DNA from: Thermaerobacter sp. PB12/4term
GTDB taxonomy: Bacteria; Bacillota; Sulfobacillia; Thermaerobacterales; Thermaerobacteraceae
DNA: 64,000 bases
NCBI RefSeq assembly: GCF_003403315.2
Contig: NZ_CP048407.1
Span: 1,612,001-1,676,000, forward strand
Direction of reading: 5' to 3'
Under the pieces are notes generated by a model. That model was not told the origin of the DNA and did no database searches. It saw nothing but the letters and a program-made list of their open reading frames with translations. Within the stretch, counting starts at the first letter, position 1, and each line of letters opens with the position of its first letter. This document shows, piece after piece, positions 26,205 to 34,564 of the stretch. Both the position numbers and the translations under genes were made by a program.

Positions 26205-26242
26205 CATGCAGGAAACGTTGCGTTCCCCTGCAAAGTTGCATG
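26205..26242. promoter_or_regulatory. Nested dyad upstream of korAB, candidate operator
   Basis: An outer inverted repeat CATGCA/TGCATG (26205-26210, 26237-26242) encloses a 17-bp dyad GGaAACG-TTG-CGTTcCC (26211-26227, one mismatch pair). Relative to a start near 26277 the dyad spans about -66 to -50, a usual place for an activator. The korA -10 TACAAT has no matching -35. Confidence 0.45.
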
Positions 26243-26330
26243 GGCGGTTGCGGAGCGGTCGTAGTACAATGACGGTGCGGCAAAGAACGGATGGCGGCTT
26301 CCGCCGAATCCTTCTAAGGAGGCAGCGTCC

Positions 26331-28106
26331 GTGAGCAATGAGCTCACCTGGGTGGTAGGCGGCCAGCAGGGCGAGGGGATCGATACGACGGGTGAGATCC
26401 TGGCGTCGGCGCTGAACCGCCTCGGCTATTATATCTACGGTTATCGGACCTTCGGGTCCCGGATCAAAGGCGGGCATACGAACTACCGGATCCGCATCGC
26501 GCAGCGGCCGGTCTACGGCATTGCACCCCAGATCGACGTCCTCATCGCGTTCGATCAGGACAGCATCAACCGCCTCGCCGGCGAGATGGCCCCGGGAGGC
26601 GTCGTTGTTTTTAACGGCAAGGGCGGCCGGGGCAAGCTGCCGCCCGGTGTGGAAGGCGTCCGGCTGATCGAGGTCCCCATGGTCGACCTGGCCCGCGAGC
26701 TGGGGAACCCGATCATGAAGAACATGGTCGGCGTCGGCGTCTCCGCCGCGCTCCTGGGCCTGGCCCCCGAAGACATCGAGCCCATCATCGACGAGCGCTT
26801 CGCCGGGAAGGGCGGCAAGCTGGTGGAGGCCAACAAGACCGCCCTGCGCCGGGGTTATGATGCGGCCCTGCAAGCCCTGGGCGAGGCGGACGGCCACCTC
26901 CACCTGGCCCCGGCCGACGGCCGGCGCCGCTACCTGATGACCGGCGACGAGGCGGCGGCCTTCGGCGCGCTGGTGGCGGGCTGCCGTCTGGTGGCGGCCT
27001 ATCCCATCACTCCGGCCTCGGAGATCATGCACTGGCTGGTCAAGAAGCTGCCCCAGTACGGCGGCGTGGTCGTCCAGTCCGAGGACGAGATCGCTGCCAT
27101 CAGCACCGTCATCGGTGCCGGTTACGCCGGCGTGCGCGCCCTGACGTCCACCTCGGGCCCGGGCTTCTCCCTGATGCAGGAGGCCCTGGGCTACGCGGGG
27201 ATGATCGAGGCGCCATGCGTCATCGTCAACGTGCAGCGCGCCGGTCCCAGCACGGGCATGCCCACCAAGCACGAGCAGTCCGACCTGTTCGAGATGGTGA
27301 TGGGTTCCCACGGCGACCTGCCGCGCATCGTCCTGGCGCCGGTGACCATCGAAGACTGCTTCTACGGCGCCGTGGACGCCTTCAACCTGGCGGACCGCTA
27401 CCAGACGCCGGTGATCCTGGCCCTGGACCTGGCCCTGGGCCTGGCGAAGCAGACGGTGGAAGGCATCGACTTCGAGAGGGTGCGCATCGACCGCGGCGCC
27501 GTGGCGCTGCCCGACGACCTGAACTGGGAAGGCGGCGACTTCAAGCGCTACCGGTTCACGGACACCGGGATCTCGCCCCGCTCCCTGCCGGGCATGCCGG
27601 GCGGCCTGCATCTGGCCACGGGCCTGGAGCACGACGAAACGGGCCACATCACCGAGGACCGCGGCAACCGCGTCCGCATGATGCAGAAGCGGCTGCGCAA
27701 GTTCACCCAGGTGGACGGGGTGGAGGCGGTGCGCTACGAGGGCCCCGAGCAGCCCGAGGTGCTGCTGGTCGGCTGGGGAGCCAGCTACGGCGCCCTGCGG
27801 GAGGCCCGGGAGATCCTGACGGAGCGCGGCGTTGCCACGGGCCACGCCCACATCCGGCTGCTGGCCCCCTTCCCCGCGGGGCCGGTGGCCGAACTGCTTG
27901 GCCGCGCCAGGCACGTGATCGTGGCCGAGAACAACGCCCAGGGCCAGCTGGCGGCCCTGATGCGCCAGCACATTGACAGCGCTGACAAGGCGCGCCTGCG
28001 GACCCTGAACAAGTACGACGGGACCCTGTTCCTGCCGGCGGAGATCGTGGAGCCGGTGCTGGCCGCGGTGTCGCCCATGGCGGCGTCGGCCAAGGAGGTT
28101 GGATGA
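26331..28106 (+). CDS. korA: 2-oxoacid:ferredoxin oxidoreductase, fused gamma-alpha subunit
   Basis: Catalytic subunit of a 2-oxoacid:ferredoxin oxidoreductase, which oxidises a 2-oxoacid (2-oxoglutarate or pyruvate) and CoA to the acyl-CoA with ferredoxin as acceptor. The 591-residue protein joins a gamma domain (1-185: GGQQGEGIDTTGEI, GSRIKGGHTNYRIR) to an alpha domain (from about 195: YPITPASEIMHWL, SEDEIAAISTVIGAGYAGVRALTSTSGPGFSLM, cited by SEDEIAAI and TSTSGPGFSL). The GTG at 26331 follows AAGGAGG. The beta gene begins 3 bp after its stop. The substrate cannot be fixed from sequence alone. Confidence 0.93.
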   Translation: MSNELTWVVGGQQGEGIDTTGEILASALNRLGYYIYGYRTFGSRIKGGHTNYRIRIAQRPVYGIAPQIDVLIAFDQDSINRLAGEMAPGGVVVFNGKGGRGKLPPGVEGVRLIEVPMVDLARELGNPIMKNMVGVGVSAALLGLAPEDIEPIIDERFAGKGGKLVEANKTALRRGYDAALQALGEADGHLHLAPADGRRRYLMTGDEAAAFGALVAGCRLVAAYPITPASEIMHWLVKKLPQYGGVVVQSEDEIAAISTVIGAGYAGVRALTSTSGPGFSLMQEALGYAGMIEAPCVIVNVQRAGPSTGMPTKHEQSDLFEMVMGSHGDLPRIVLAPVTIEDCFYGAVDAFNLADRYQTPVILALDLALGLAKQTVEGIDFERVRIDRGAVALPDDLNWEGGDFKRYRFTDTGISPRSLPGMPGGLHLATGLEHDETGHITEDRGNRVRMMQKRLRKFTQVDGVEAVRYEGPEQPEVLLVGWGASYGALREAREILTERGVATGHAHIRLLAPFPAGPVAELLGRARHVIVAENNAQGQLAALMRQHIDSADKARLRTLNKYDGTLFLPAEIVEPVLAAVSPMAASAKEVG

Positions 28107-28109
28107 GGC

Positions 28110-28988
28110 ATGGCGACGGTCATCCGCACGCCCAAGGACTACCGGACGAACGCGGCGCCCTGGTGGTGCCCCGGCTGCGGCGACTTCGGCGTGCTGCGCG
28201 CGCTGCAGGAGGCGGCCGCCAAGCTCAACCTGGCGCCGGAGAACGTGGTCCTGGTGGCCGGCATCGGCTGCTCGGGCAAGATCGGAGACTATTTCCGGTC
28301 GTACAGCGTCCACACCGTCCACGGCCGCACCATGCCCGTGGCGATGGGCATCAAGCTGGCCAACCGGGACCTCACGGTGATCGCCGCGGGCGGTGACGGC
28401 GACGGCTACGGCATCGGCCTGAACCACTTCATCCACGCGGTGCGCCGGAACATCGACATCACCTACATCGTCATGGACAACCACATCTACGGGCTGACCA
28501 AGGGCCAGTTCTCGCCCACCAGCGCCCAGGGCTTCAAGACCACCTCGTCGCCCGCGGGCACGGCGGACCGGCCCATCAAGCCCCTGCAGCTGGCCCTCTC
28601 TGCCGGGGTCACCTATCTGGCCCAGGCCTTCTCGTCCCATCCCGACCACATGGCCGAGATCATCGCCGAGGCCATCCAGCACAAGGGCTTCTCGCTGGTG
28701 AACTGCATCAGCCCGTGCGTGACCTACAACAAGGTCAACACCTACGACTTCTACAAGGAGCGCCTGGTCAACCTGGACGAGGATCCGGACTACGACCCGC
28801 GCAACTACGACCTGGCCGTGGAGACGGTGCGCAAGTACGACGAGCTGGTCATCGGCCGGATCTACATCGACGACAGCCAGCCCTCGTACCAGGACCTTCT
28901 GCCGGGCTACGCGGAAGAGCCCCTGGTCAAGGCCCGGCTGGAATACGAGCCCGAGCACTGGCAGGCGATCCTCAAGGAGTTCGCCTGA
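28110..28988 (+). CDS. korB: 2-oxoacid:ferredoxin oxidoreductase, beta subunit
   Basis: Thiamine-diphosphate-binding partner of KorA (292 residues). The N-terminal WWCPGCGDFGVL supplies iron-sulfur cluster cysteines, IGCSGKIGDYF another, and GGDGDGYGIGLNHFIHA with MDNHIYGLTKGQ forms the thiamine diphosphate and magnesium site. C-terminal SPCVTYNKVNTYDFYKER is typical of two-subunit Kor/Oor enzymes. The ATG at 28110 follows AAGGAGG at longer spacing, and the gene is clearly in one operon with korA. Two long hairpins lie directly downstream. Confidence 0.94.
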   Translation: MATVIRTPKDYRTNAAPWWCPGCGDFGVLRALQEAAAKLNLAPENVVLVAGIGCSGKIGDYFRSYSVHTVHGRTMPVAMGIKLANRDLTVIAAGGDGDGYGIGLNHFIHAVRRNIDITYIVMDNHIYGLTKGQFSPTSAQGFKTTSSPAGTADRPIKPLQLALSAGVTYLAQAFSSHPDHMAEIIAEAIQHKGFSLVNCISPCVTYNKVNTYDFYKERLVNLDEDPDYDPRNYDLAVETVRKYDELVIGRIYIDDSQPSYQDLLPGYAEEPLVKARLEYEPEHWQAILKEFA

Positions 28989-29010
28989 CCCGGGCGCCCC
29001 GGGCCCCTGC

Positions 29011-29055
29011 CCGCCGCGCTGACCGGCTGCCGCCGCCCGCCGGTCAGCGCGGCGG
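29011..29055 (+). terminator. First of two hairpins after korB
   Basis: A perfect 17-bp inverted repeat (29011-29027 with 29039-29055) around an 11-base loop starts 22 bp after the korB stop. It has no T-tract. Confidence 0.6.
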
Positions 29056-29080
29056 CAGCGACAGCGTGACGCTCCTGCAG

Positions 29081-29127
29081 GCCCCCGGAAGCACCCGGCC
29101 GCGGCACGGCCGGGTGCTTCCGGGGGC
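29081..29127 (+). terminator. Second, longer hairpin after korB
   Basis: A perfect 20-bp stem (29081-29100 with 29108-29127) around the loop GCGGCAC, followed by GCGTTCTTGG. It is among the longest perfect stems in the window and probably ends korAB transcription. Confidence 0.75.
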
Positions 29128-29489
29128 GCGTTCTTGGCGGGGCCTCCTGGCTCCGCCAACCCCGGCCCGCCCGGGACCGTAGAGGTGCCGGGAAAGCCAC
29201 GGGGCAGCCGTTCCCGGGAGGGCCGTGTAGGCGCCTTGCTGACCCGCGGGCTCCGCCGTCAGGCGCCGCCTGGGCCGGCGCGCCCGGATGCCGCCGCCCG
29301 CTGGCCCGGCGCCACCGCTCACCGGCTTCCACCGGCCGCTGGCGGGCCGGGCCGCGCATGGACGCCGCTGCTTGGGTACAATACGAACAAACCTTACCAG
29401 GGACGGGTGCCGCGGAAGCCGTGCCGCCCTACCCTGGGGCTCCGGCCGCGGGCGGCGGCCGGCCCGGCGGCCAGTGGGAGGTGCCCGCC
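29128..29489. other. Intergenic region before the DinB-like gene
   Basis: No gene seen. A -10-like TACAAT lies at 29377-29382, about 110 bp before the next gene, without a convincing -35. Confidence 0.4.
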
Positions 29490-30062
29490 ATGCCGGTGCA
29501 CACCCTGGAGGATCTGCAAAGCTACCTGGACCACGCCCGGCGCAAGGTGCTGCGCCTGGCCGTGCAGGTGCCGCGACCCCTGTGGCACCAGCGCCCGGCC
29601 CCCGATCGCTGGTCGCTGCTGGACAACCTGGAGCACCTGGTGTTGACCGAGCGGTTTTGCGGGGATCTTCTGGAGCGCATGCTGGAGAGGGCCCGGCGCG
29701 AGGGCCGGATGAGCCGCGGCCTGCCCGTCCAGTGGGTCGATGCCCGCCCCGTCATGCTGGACGCCGAGGGCAAGACCTACAGCGCGCCCGTGTGGGCGGA
29801 GCCCCGGGGCCGCTGGCACGACGAGGAGGTGGCGGAGGAGCTGGCGGCCGGCCGCCGGCGCCTCGAAGCCATTCTCCATGACCTGCCGCGGTACGACGTG
29901 GAGCGGGTGATCGAGCCGCACCCTCTCTACGGCTGGCCCTTCAACGCCGCCCAGTGGATCCACTTCGTGGGCTTGCACGAGAACGTCCACGCCCGCCAGC
30001 TGGAACGCATCGCCCGCCACTGGGTCCAGCAGGGTGCCATGGACCCCTTCCTCAACGCCTAG
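29490..30062 (+). CDS. DinB/YfiT-like four-helix protein
   Basis: Metal-binding four-helix-bundle protein (190 residues) of the DinB/YfiT superfamily, which includes bacillithiol-S-transferases and hydrolases of unknown target. Helix 1 is SYLDHARRKVLRLA. The motif DRWSLLDNLEHLVLTE holds the first metal His, and HENVHARQLERIARHW the other two. The ATG at 29490 follows GGGAGG. As bshA is in the same window, a bacillithiol-dependent transferase is possible, but the sequence does not prove it. Confidence 0.72.
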   Translation: MPVHTLEDLQSYLDHARRKVLRLAVQVPRPLWHQRPAPDRWSLLDNLEHLVLTERFCGDLLERMLERARREGRMSRGLPVQWVDARPVMLDAEGKTYSAPVWAEPRGRWHDEEVAEELAAGRRRLEAILHDLPRYDVERVIEPHPLYGWPFNAAQWIHFVGLHENVHARQLERIARHWVQQGAMDPFLNA

Positions 30063-30128
30063 GCTCCGATGGCATCAACCCATGGGCAGGCATCAGCCCA
30101 CGGGCATGGATCGGATCCGGCGCCGGCA

Positions 30129-30686
30129 TCACCCGGCCGGGGATGAGAACCAGTCCCACTGGGGCGTGAGCCAGGGCGCCAGGGCCCCGGCCACGGCCAT
30201 TTGCCAGAGCTGGGTGCGGTCGACCAGCCCCCGGGTGAACAGGCCCACGGCTCCGGGGCCGCGCCCGATGCCGGCCACGCCGCCTAGCCGCTCCAGCAAC
30301 GGGCCCAGTTCCTCCCCGTGGAGAACAGCCCGCACCACCACCGGCGGCAGGGGCATCCGCAGGCTCCAGGCCACGCTTTCCCGGCCCTTCCGGTCGCGGG
30401 CGCAGCAGGCGCTGAGGAGGAACCCGGCCGGATCGACCCCACCCTCCAAGCCGATCCCCAGATCCGCCGCCCCGCCCGCAGACTCCAGGGCCAGGCGGGC
30501 CCGCTGCCGCGCTCCCGCCTCCGTCTGGGCGGCTCCCAGCGGCTGGACCGGCACCCCGCTGGGCACCTGGTGGCCCGTCACCTCCACGCCCGGCCAGGCG
30601 GCCGTGATCACCCGACGCACGGCCTCCACCTTGGTGGGGTTGGTAGAACCCACGGCCACCCGGCGTGGCACCAGCGGCTCGTCCAC
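30129..30686 (-). CDS. DUF84 non-canonical purine NTP phosphatase (YjjX-like)
   Basis: House-cleaning nucleotidase of the DUF84/YjjX family, which removes ITP and XTP from the nucleotide pool. The 185-residue protein has the signature AVGSTNPTKVEAVRRV at its start, PLGAAQTEAGARQRA, LGIGLEGGVD and GRGPGAVGLFTRGLVDR. The GTG start at 30686 lies just after GGGGACGGGGGG; a downstream GTG at 30671 is possible. It lies 66 bp downstream of the NarL-type regulator gene on the same strand, but with no evident functional link. Confidence 0.82.
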   Translation of the reverse strand: MDEPLVPRRVAVGSTNPTKVEAVRRVITAAWPGVEVTGHQVPSGVPVQPLGAAQTEAGARQRARLALESAGGAADLGIGLEGGVDPAGFLLSACCARDRKGRESVAWSLRMPLPPVVVRAVLHGEELGPLLERLGGVAGIGRGPGAVGLFTRGLVDRTQLWQMAVAGALAPWLTPQWDWFSSPAG

Positions 30687-30752
30687 CTCCAGCCCCCCGT
30701 CCCCGGAGCCTCCGCCCTCCGCCGGTTTCGGCTGCCCGCCGCCCCGGTCCCG

Positions 30753-31571
30753 TCAGTCGTCCAGGGAGATCAGGCCGTGGCGGATGGCGTACTTGGTGAG
30801 TTCCACGGCGTCATGCAGGTCCAGCTTCTCCATGATGTTGGAGCGGTGGGCCTGGACCGTCTTGATGCTGATGAACAGGCGGTCGGCGATCTCCTGGTTG
30901 GTCAGCCCCTGGGCGATCAGGGTCAGCACCTCGGTCTCCCGCTCCGTGAGGCCGTCCACCCGGCGGGGCACCCCCTCGCCGGCCCCCTCCCCCTTCTGGC
31001 GCCGGGCGGCGCCGCTCACCACCTTGGCCGCCACATCGGGGTGCAGGATGGTGTGTCCCTGCACCACCGCCCGCAGAGCCGACACCAGTTCGGTGGCCGC
31101 CGAGCGCTTGAGCACGTAGCCCGCCGCCCCCGCTTCCAGGATGGGGAAGATGTACTCCTCGTTGTCGTGCATGGAGAGGATCAGAACGCGGGTTTCGGGG
31201 CGCTGCTTGAGGATCGCCTGGGTCGCCTCGATGCCGTTCATCCCCGGCATGCCGATGTCCAGCAACACCACGTCGGGCTGCAGCCGCCGGGCCAGTTCCA
31301 CCGCCTCGCGGCCGTCGGCCGCCTCCCCCACCACGGCGATGTCGGGGTGGGCCTCCAGCAGGGTGCGAATTCCGTCCCGCAGGATGGCATGGTCGTCGGC
31401 GACCAGCACCCGGATGGGTCGCTGGACCTCGTTGCCCGCGCCAGCCTCCTGGCCCCCCGGCTCCCGGCCGCCTGCCCCGCCAGCTACGGCCGGCCCCCCT
31501 GCCGGGTCCGTCCGGCGGCCCCCGGCGTCGCCCGCGCCGCCGGGGGCGGTCCGTCCTGCGAACTCAGACAT
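30753..31571 (-). CDS. NarL/LuxR-family response regulator
   Basis: DNA-binding response regulator (272 residues), partner of the kinase encoded upstream. A Gly/Ala-rich stretch of about 50 residues precedes the receiver domain (RVLVADDHAILRDG, phospho-acceptor in VVLLDIGMPGMNG, Lys in GYVLKRS). The LuxR-type helix-turn-helix follows: GLTERETEVLTLIAQGLTNQEIADRLFIS, cited here by LTEREVEV-like LTERETEVL and NQEIADRL, then VQAHRSNIMEKL. The ATG at 31571 overlaps the kinase stop by 8 bp, so translation is likely coupled. The long N-terminal extension is unusual. Confidence 0.9.
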   Translation of the reverse strand: MSEFAGRTAPGGAGDAGGRRTDPAGGPAVAGGAGGREPGGQEAGAGNEVQRPIRVLVADDHAILRDGIRTLLEAHPDIAVVGEAADGREAVELARRLQPDVVLLDIGMPGMNGIEATQAILKQRPETRVLILSMHDNEEYIFPILEAGAAGYVLKRSAATELVSALRAVVQGHTILHPDVAAKVVSGAARRQKGEGAGEGVPRRVDGLTERETEVLTLIAQGLTNQEIADRLFISIKTVQAHRSNIMEKLDLHDAVELTKYAIRHGLISLDD

Positions 31572-32796
31572 GGCCCATGGCCGCCTCCTCCCGGGCATCT
31601 TCCCCGCCGCCACCGCCGGCGACGGTCACGGGTGCCGCCGGCCCCGCGAGGGAACCCGGTGCTCCGGGTGCATCCGGCGCTCCGGCAGGGCGCGTCCCGG
31701 CCCCCTCCCCGGGGGCCGCGGCTTCCCCGGCCGGGCGGCCCGGCGGGCCTTCCAGGGGTATCCAGACCCGCAGCCGGGTGCCCTGTCCCGGCCGGGAATG
31801 CAGTTCGATCCGGCCGCCCACCAGGGCGGCCCGCTCCCGCATGCCGAAGAGCCCCAGGCCACGTCCCGGATCGGGACCCGCGCCGGGAATCATCTGGCGG
31901 GGATTGAACCCGACCCCGTTGTCCCGGATCTCCGCCGACACGCCGCCGGGTTCCCGCCGCAGCATGACCTGGGCCCGGGTCGCGCGGGAATGCTTGAGGA
32001 TGTTGGTCAGGGCTTCCTGGACGATGCGGAAGAGGGCCGTCTCGATCTCGTCCCGCAGGCGGCCGTTGAAACCGCTGGCGCTGAGTTCGACCTCGATGCC
32101 GGCCGGCTCCAGCACGTTCTGGACATACCATCGCACCGCGGGGACCAGCCCCAGGTCGTCCAGGATGGTCGGGCGCAGATCAAAGGTGAGGCGGCGGATC
32201 TCCTCCAGCGTGTCGCTGGTCAGCTGGCGGATGAAGGCCAGCTTGCGCTGGACGTCCTCGGGGGCGTCGCCGCCCAGCCGCTCCTTCAGGAGGTCCAGGT
32301 GGATGAGCAGGGAGGTCAGCACCTGGCTGGTCTGGTCGTGCAGCTCGCGGGCGATGCGCTTGCGCTCCTCTTCAAGTGCCCGCAGCACCTGGGAGGCCGT
32401 GGCCCGGCGGTAGTCGTCCAGCCGGTCCAGCATCTCGTTGAAGATGGCACCCATGGCCGCCACGTCCGGGTCGCCCACGATGGCCGGCGCCCGGGCGTGG
32501 AACTGGCCGGCCCGCACGTCGTCCATGATCTCCCGCAGCCGGAACAGGGGCAGGAAGGCCACCCGCAGGATGATCCAGTTGATCCCCAGGCTCACCATCA
32601 GCCCGGCGGTGAGGAAAGCCAGGATCACCACGGTCAGCGCCTGGTCCTGCAGCCACCGCTGGACCAGCGGCAGCTGCCGTACATGGGCCGCCAGCGCCGC
32701 CGCCCCGATCCCCGTGACCACCAGCAGGACCGCGTTGGCGATCAGGACCTTCTGGAAGATGTTCAAGCGATTGTGGATGGCGTAAATCCAGCGCAT
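31564..32796 (-). CDS. DegS/NarX-type sensor histidine kinase
   Basis: Sensor kinase of the HisKA_3 class (410 residues). Two membrane helices (about 15-35 and 50-75) enclose a very short outer loop, so it may sense membrane or intracellular state, like LiaS. A HAMP-like segment follows, then the phospho-acceptor box EERKRIARELHDQTSQ, LTFDLRPTILDDLGL, EALTNILKHSRA and the ATP sites DNGVGFNP and GRGLGLFGMRERA. The last 50 residues are Gly/Ala/Pro-rich. The ATG at 32796 follows GCGAGG; an ATG at 32814, with TATCAT just upstream, is the alternative. Confidence 0.88.
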   Translation of the reverse strand: MRWIYAIHNRLNIFQKVLIANAVLLVVTGIGAAALAAHVRQLPLVQRWLQDQALTVVILAFLTAGLMVSLGINWIILRVAFLPLFRLREIMDDVRAGQFHARAPAIVGDPDVAAMGAIFNEMLDRLDDYRRATASQVLRALEEERKRIARELHDQTSQVLTSLLIHLDLLKERLGGDAPEDVQRKLAFIRQLTSDTLEEIRRLTFDLRPTILDDLGLVPAVRWYVQNVLEPAGIEVELSASGFNGRLRDEIETALFRIVQEALTNILKHSRATRAQVMLRREPGGVSAEIRDNGVGFNPRQMIPGAGPDPGRGLGLFGMRERAALVGGRIELHSRPGQGTRLRVWIPLEGPPGRPAGEAAAPGEGAGTRPAGAPDAPGAPGSLAGPAAPVTVAGGGGGEDAREEAAMGHV

Positions 32797-33151
32797 CCGC
32801 GGAGCCTCGCCCATGGCGGGGGTATGATACGGCCGCACCGCCCGCCCGTCCATCGGACGGGCAGCCGGAAGACGGCGGCGCCGGCTCCACCGGGCAGAGA
32901 GCCGACCGGCCGGCGCAACGGCCCTTAGACGACCCGGTGAAGACCCGGCTCCACCCGGTTCGGCACCCGATCCCGCCACCGCCAGCATAAGGCGCGGGGG
33001 GCGAGGGCGCAAGGCGCAAGGAACCAGGACCCAAGGCTCGGGACACCAAGCCGCCGCCGGGAAGAGGACGACACCGGGGGACAAGGCCCCCCGCGCGGCG
33101 CCCTGGGATGCCCCCGCGGCGGACAGGGACACTCAGGACCGGGACGCTCCC
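32797..33151. other. Leader region of the kinase-regulator operon
   Basis: No gene seen. On the minus strand a -10-like TATCAT (32823-32828) lies about 9 bases before the alternative ATG at 32814. Short GGCGCAA repeats occur at 33007-33020. Confidence 0.35.
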
Positions 33152-33478
33152 TTATCCCAGCGGCACGCCCCGCAACAACAGGGCGTAGGCCGCCACCCCC
33201 ACCACCACCGTCCAGGCCATGTTGCGGGTCCACAGCGCGACGATGGCCGCCGGCACCGCCGCGGCCAGCCGGGGACCCAGGCCCCAGGGCGGCTGTCCCC
33301 AGGTGGCCGCCAGGTCCGGCGCCACCAGGGCAGCCATGACGGCAATGCCCACGTACCGCAGAGCATCTTCCACCAGCCGGGGCAGGCGCACCCGGCTAAG
33401 GCCCACCAGCGGCAGGCAACGGGGCAGGTAGGTGACGATGCCCATCAGGACGAAGGCCGCCACCACCGACTGGCGCAC
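33152..33478 (-). CDS. azlD: Branched-chain amino acid exporter subunit AzlD
   Basis: Small subunit of the AzlCD-type (LIV-E) amino acid exporter. The 108-residue protein has about four hydrophobic segments with the family features GIVTYLPRCLPL, VEDALRYVGIAVMAALVAPDL and the closing WTRNMAWTVVVGVAAYALLL, cited by their cores. The GTG at 33478 follows GGGGGTGGTGA and overlaps the azlC 3' end by 34 bp in another frame, which is a common arrangement for this pair. Confidence 0.85.
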   Translation of the reverse strand: MRQSVVAAFVLMGIVTYLPRCLPLVGLSRVRLPRLVEDALRYVGIAVMAALVAPDLAATWGQPPWGLGPRLAAAVPAAIVALWTRNMAWTVVVGVAAYALLLRGVPLG

Positions 33479-34191
33479 CGGTCCATCACCACCCCCACGG
33501 CGCTGCCTGCCACGGCGGCACCCAGGACGCGCCAGTGGGGCCAGCCTGCAGCGCCCAGAGCCAGGGACACGCCGGCCGCCACCAGGGCGACCACTAGGCC
33601 CCGGCCCATCCGCCCGCCCAGCTGGAGGGCGATCAGGGCCACAAACATGGCCGGCAGCGCGTAATCCAGCCCCCAGTCCCCCAGACCGGTCAGGGCGTCG
33701 CCGATCCAGGCCCCCAGCCAGGAGGCGCCGCACCAGGAGGCATAGGCGGCCACCTCCAGACCCAGCAGGTACGGCCAGGGCCGGGCAACGCCCTCCAGCG
33801 TCGCCTGGGCCACGGCGAACACCTCATCGGTCAAGCCGAAGGCCGCCACCGCCAGGCGGCCCCAGCGCCTCTCGGCCAGGCGCGGGGCCAGGGCGGCGCC
33901 GAACAGGACGTGGCGCAGGTTGATCAGGAAGGTGGTGGCCACCAGGGTGGCCGTGGCCGCGCCCGCTGCCATCATCCCCGCGGCGGCGAACTGGGCCGAA
34001 CCCGCGAAGACCAGCACGGACATGGCCAGCGCCTCGAGGGGCGTCAGGCCCGCCTGGACGGCGACCACCCCGTAGGCCAGCCCGATGGGAAGGTAGCCGG
34101 CGACGATGGGCATGCCCGCCACCAGCCCGCGGGCGAAGGCCCCCCGCTCGCCGGAACCAGCCCATGCCGGGGCAGGAAGGATCCTGTTCAT
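33445..34191 (-). CDS. azlC: Branched-chain amino acid exporter subunit AzlC
   Basis: Large subunit of the AzlCD exporter (248 residues, about seven hydrophobic segments). Family motifs are ARGLVAGMPIVAGYLPIGLAYG (core MPIVAGYLPIGLAYG), SVLVFAGSAQFAAAGMM, INLRHVLFGAALAPRL and FGLTDEVFAV. The ATG at 34191 has only a weak upstream TTAAAG as ribosome site, so the start could be slightly different. The two genes form an operon with overlapping reading frames. No Lrp-type regulator is adjacent. Confidence 0.88.
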   Translation of the reverse strand: MNRILPAPAWAGSGERGAFARGLVAGMPIVAGYLPIGLAYGVVAVQAGLTPLEALAMSVLVFAGSAQFAAAGMMAAGAATATLVATTFLINLRHVLFGAALAPRLAERRWGRLAVAAFGLTDEVFAVAQATLEGVARPWPYLLGLEVAAYASWCGASWLGAWIGDALTGLGDWGLDYALPAMFVALIALQLGGRMGRGLVVALVAAGVSLALGAAGWPHWRVLGAAVAGSAVGVVMDRCASRWWRPSS

Positions 34192-34564
34192 ATTCTTTAA
34201 GGGGTACCACGTGCCCGGCCGGGCTCCTGCCGGCACCGGCGGGCGTCGAGGCGGGCGGGCACGGGAGCGGAACGCCGGCGGGAAGAGACGCGGGTGCGGC
34301 AGTCACGGCCATGGCGCCGGCTGACGCTGCCGGGGTGGGCATGGTGGTCCCAGGGCGGGCCCGCCCGGCCCGGCGGTGGCTAGACCGGGCCCTGCAGCGG
34401 CCATGGCGGCGGCCACCGAGAGGATCCGCCGAGGCTCGGGCGGCCGGGGGGAGGGCCGGCTCGCTGGGGACGGGTGCTATACTGGGGATAGCGGATAGGG
34501 CTGGCAGCCCCGCCGGAGCCGGCCAGAACCCCCATGGGAGACCGCCGGAGAGGAGTCCCGGGCC
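34192..34564. other. Divergent promoter region, azlC/Nudix gene
   Basis: No gene seen. It contains the extended -10 at 34475-34483 for the rightward operon. Confidence 0.45.
34475..34483 (+). promoter_or_regulatory. Extended -10 promoter of the Nudix operon
   Basis: TG, one base, then TATACT; no clear -35. The start codon of the Nudix gene lies about 80 bp downstream. Confidence 0.5.

Larger units (their letters stand above)
25992..26330. other. Divergent regulatory region, SASP/korA
   Basis: Holds the sigma-G-like SASP promoter, a dyad at 26205-26242 and a korA -10 (TACAAT, 26265-26270) that has no good -35. I see no gene. Confidence 0.6.
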
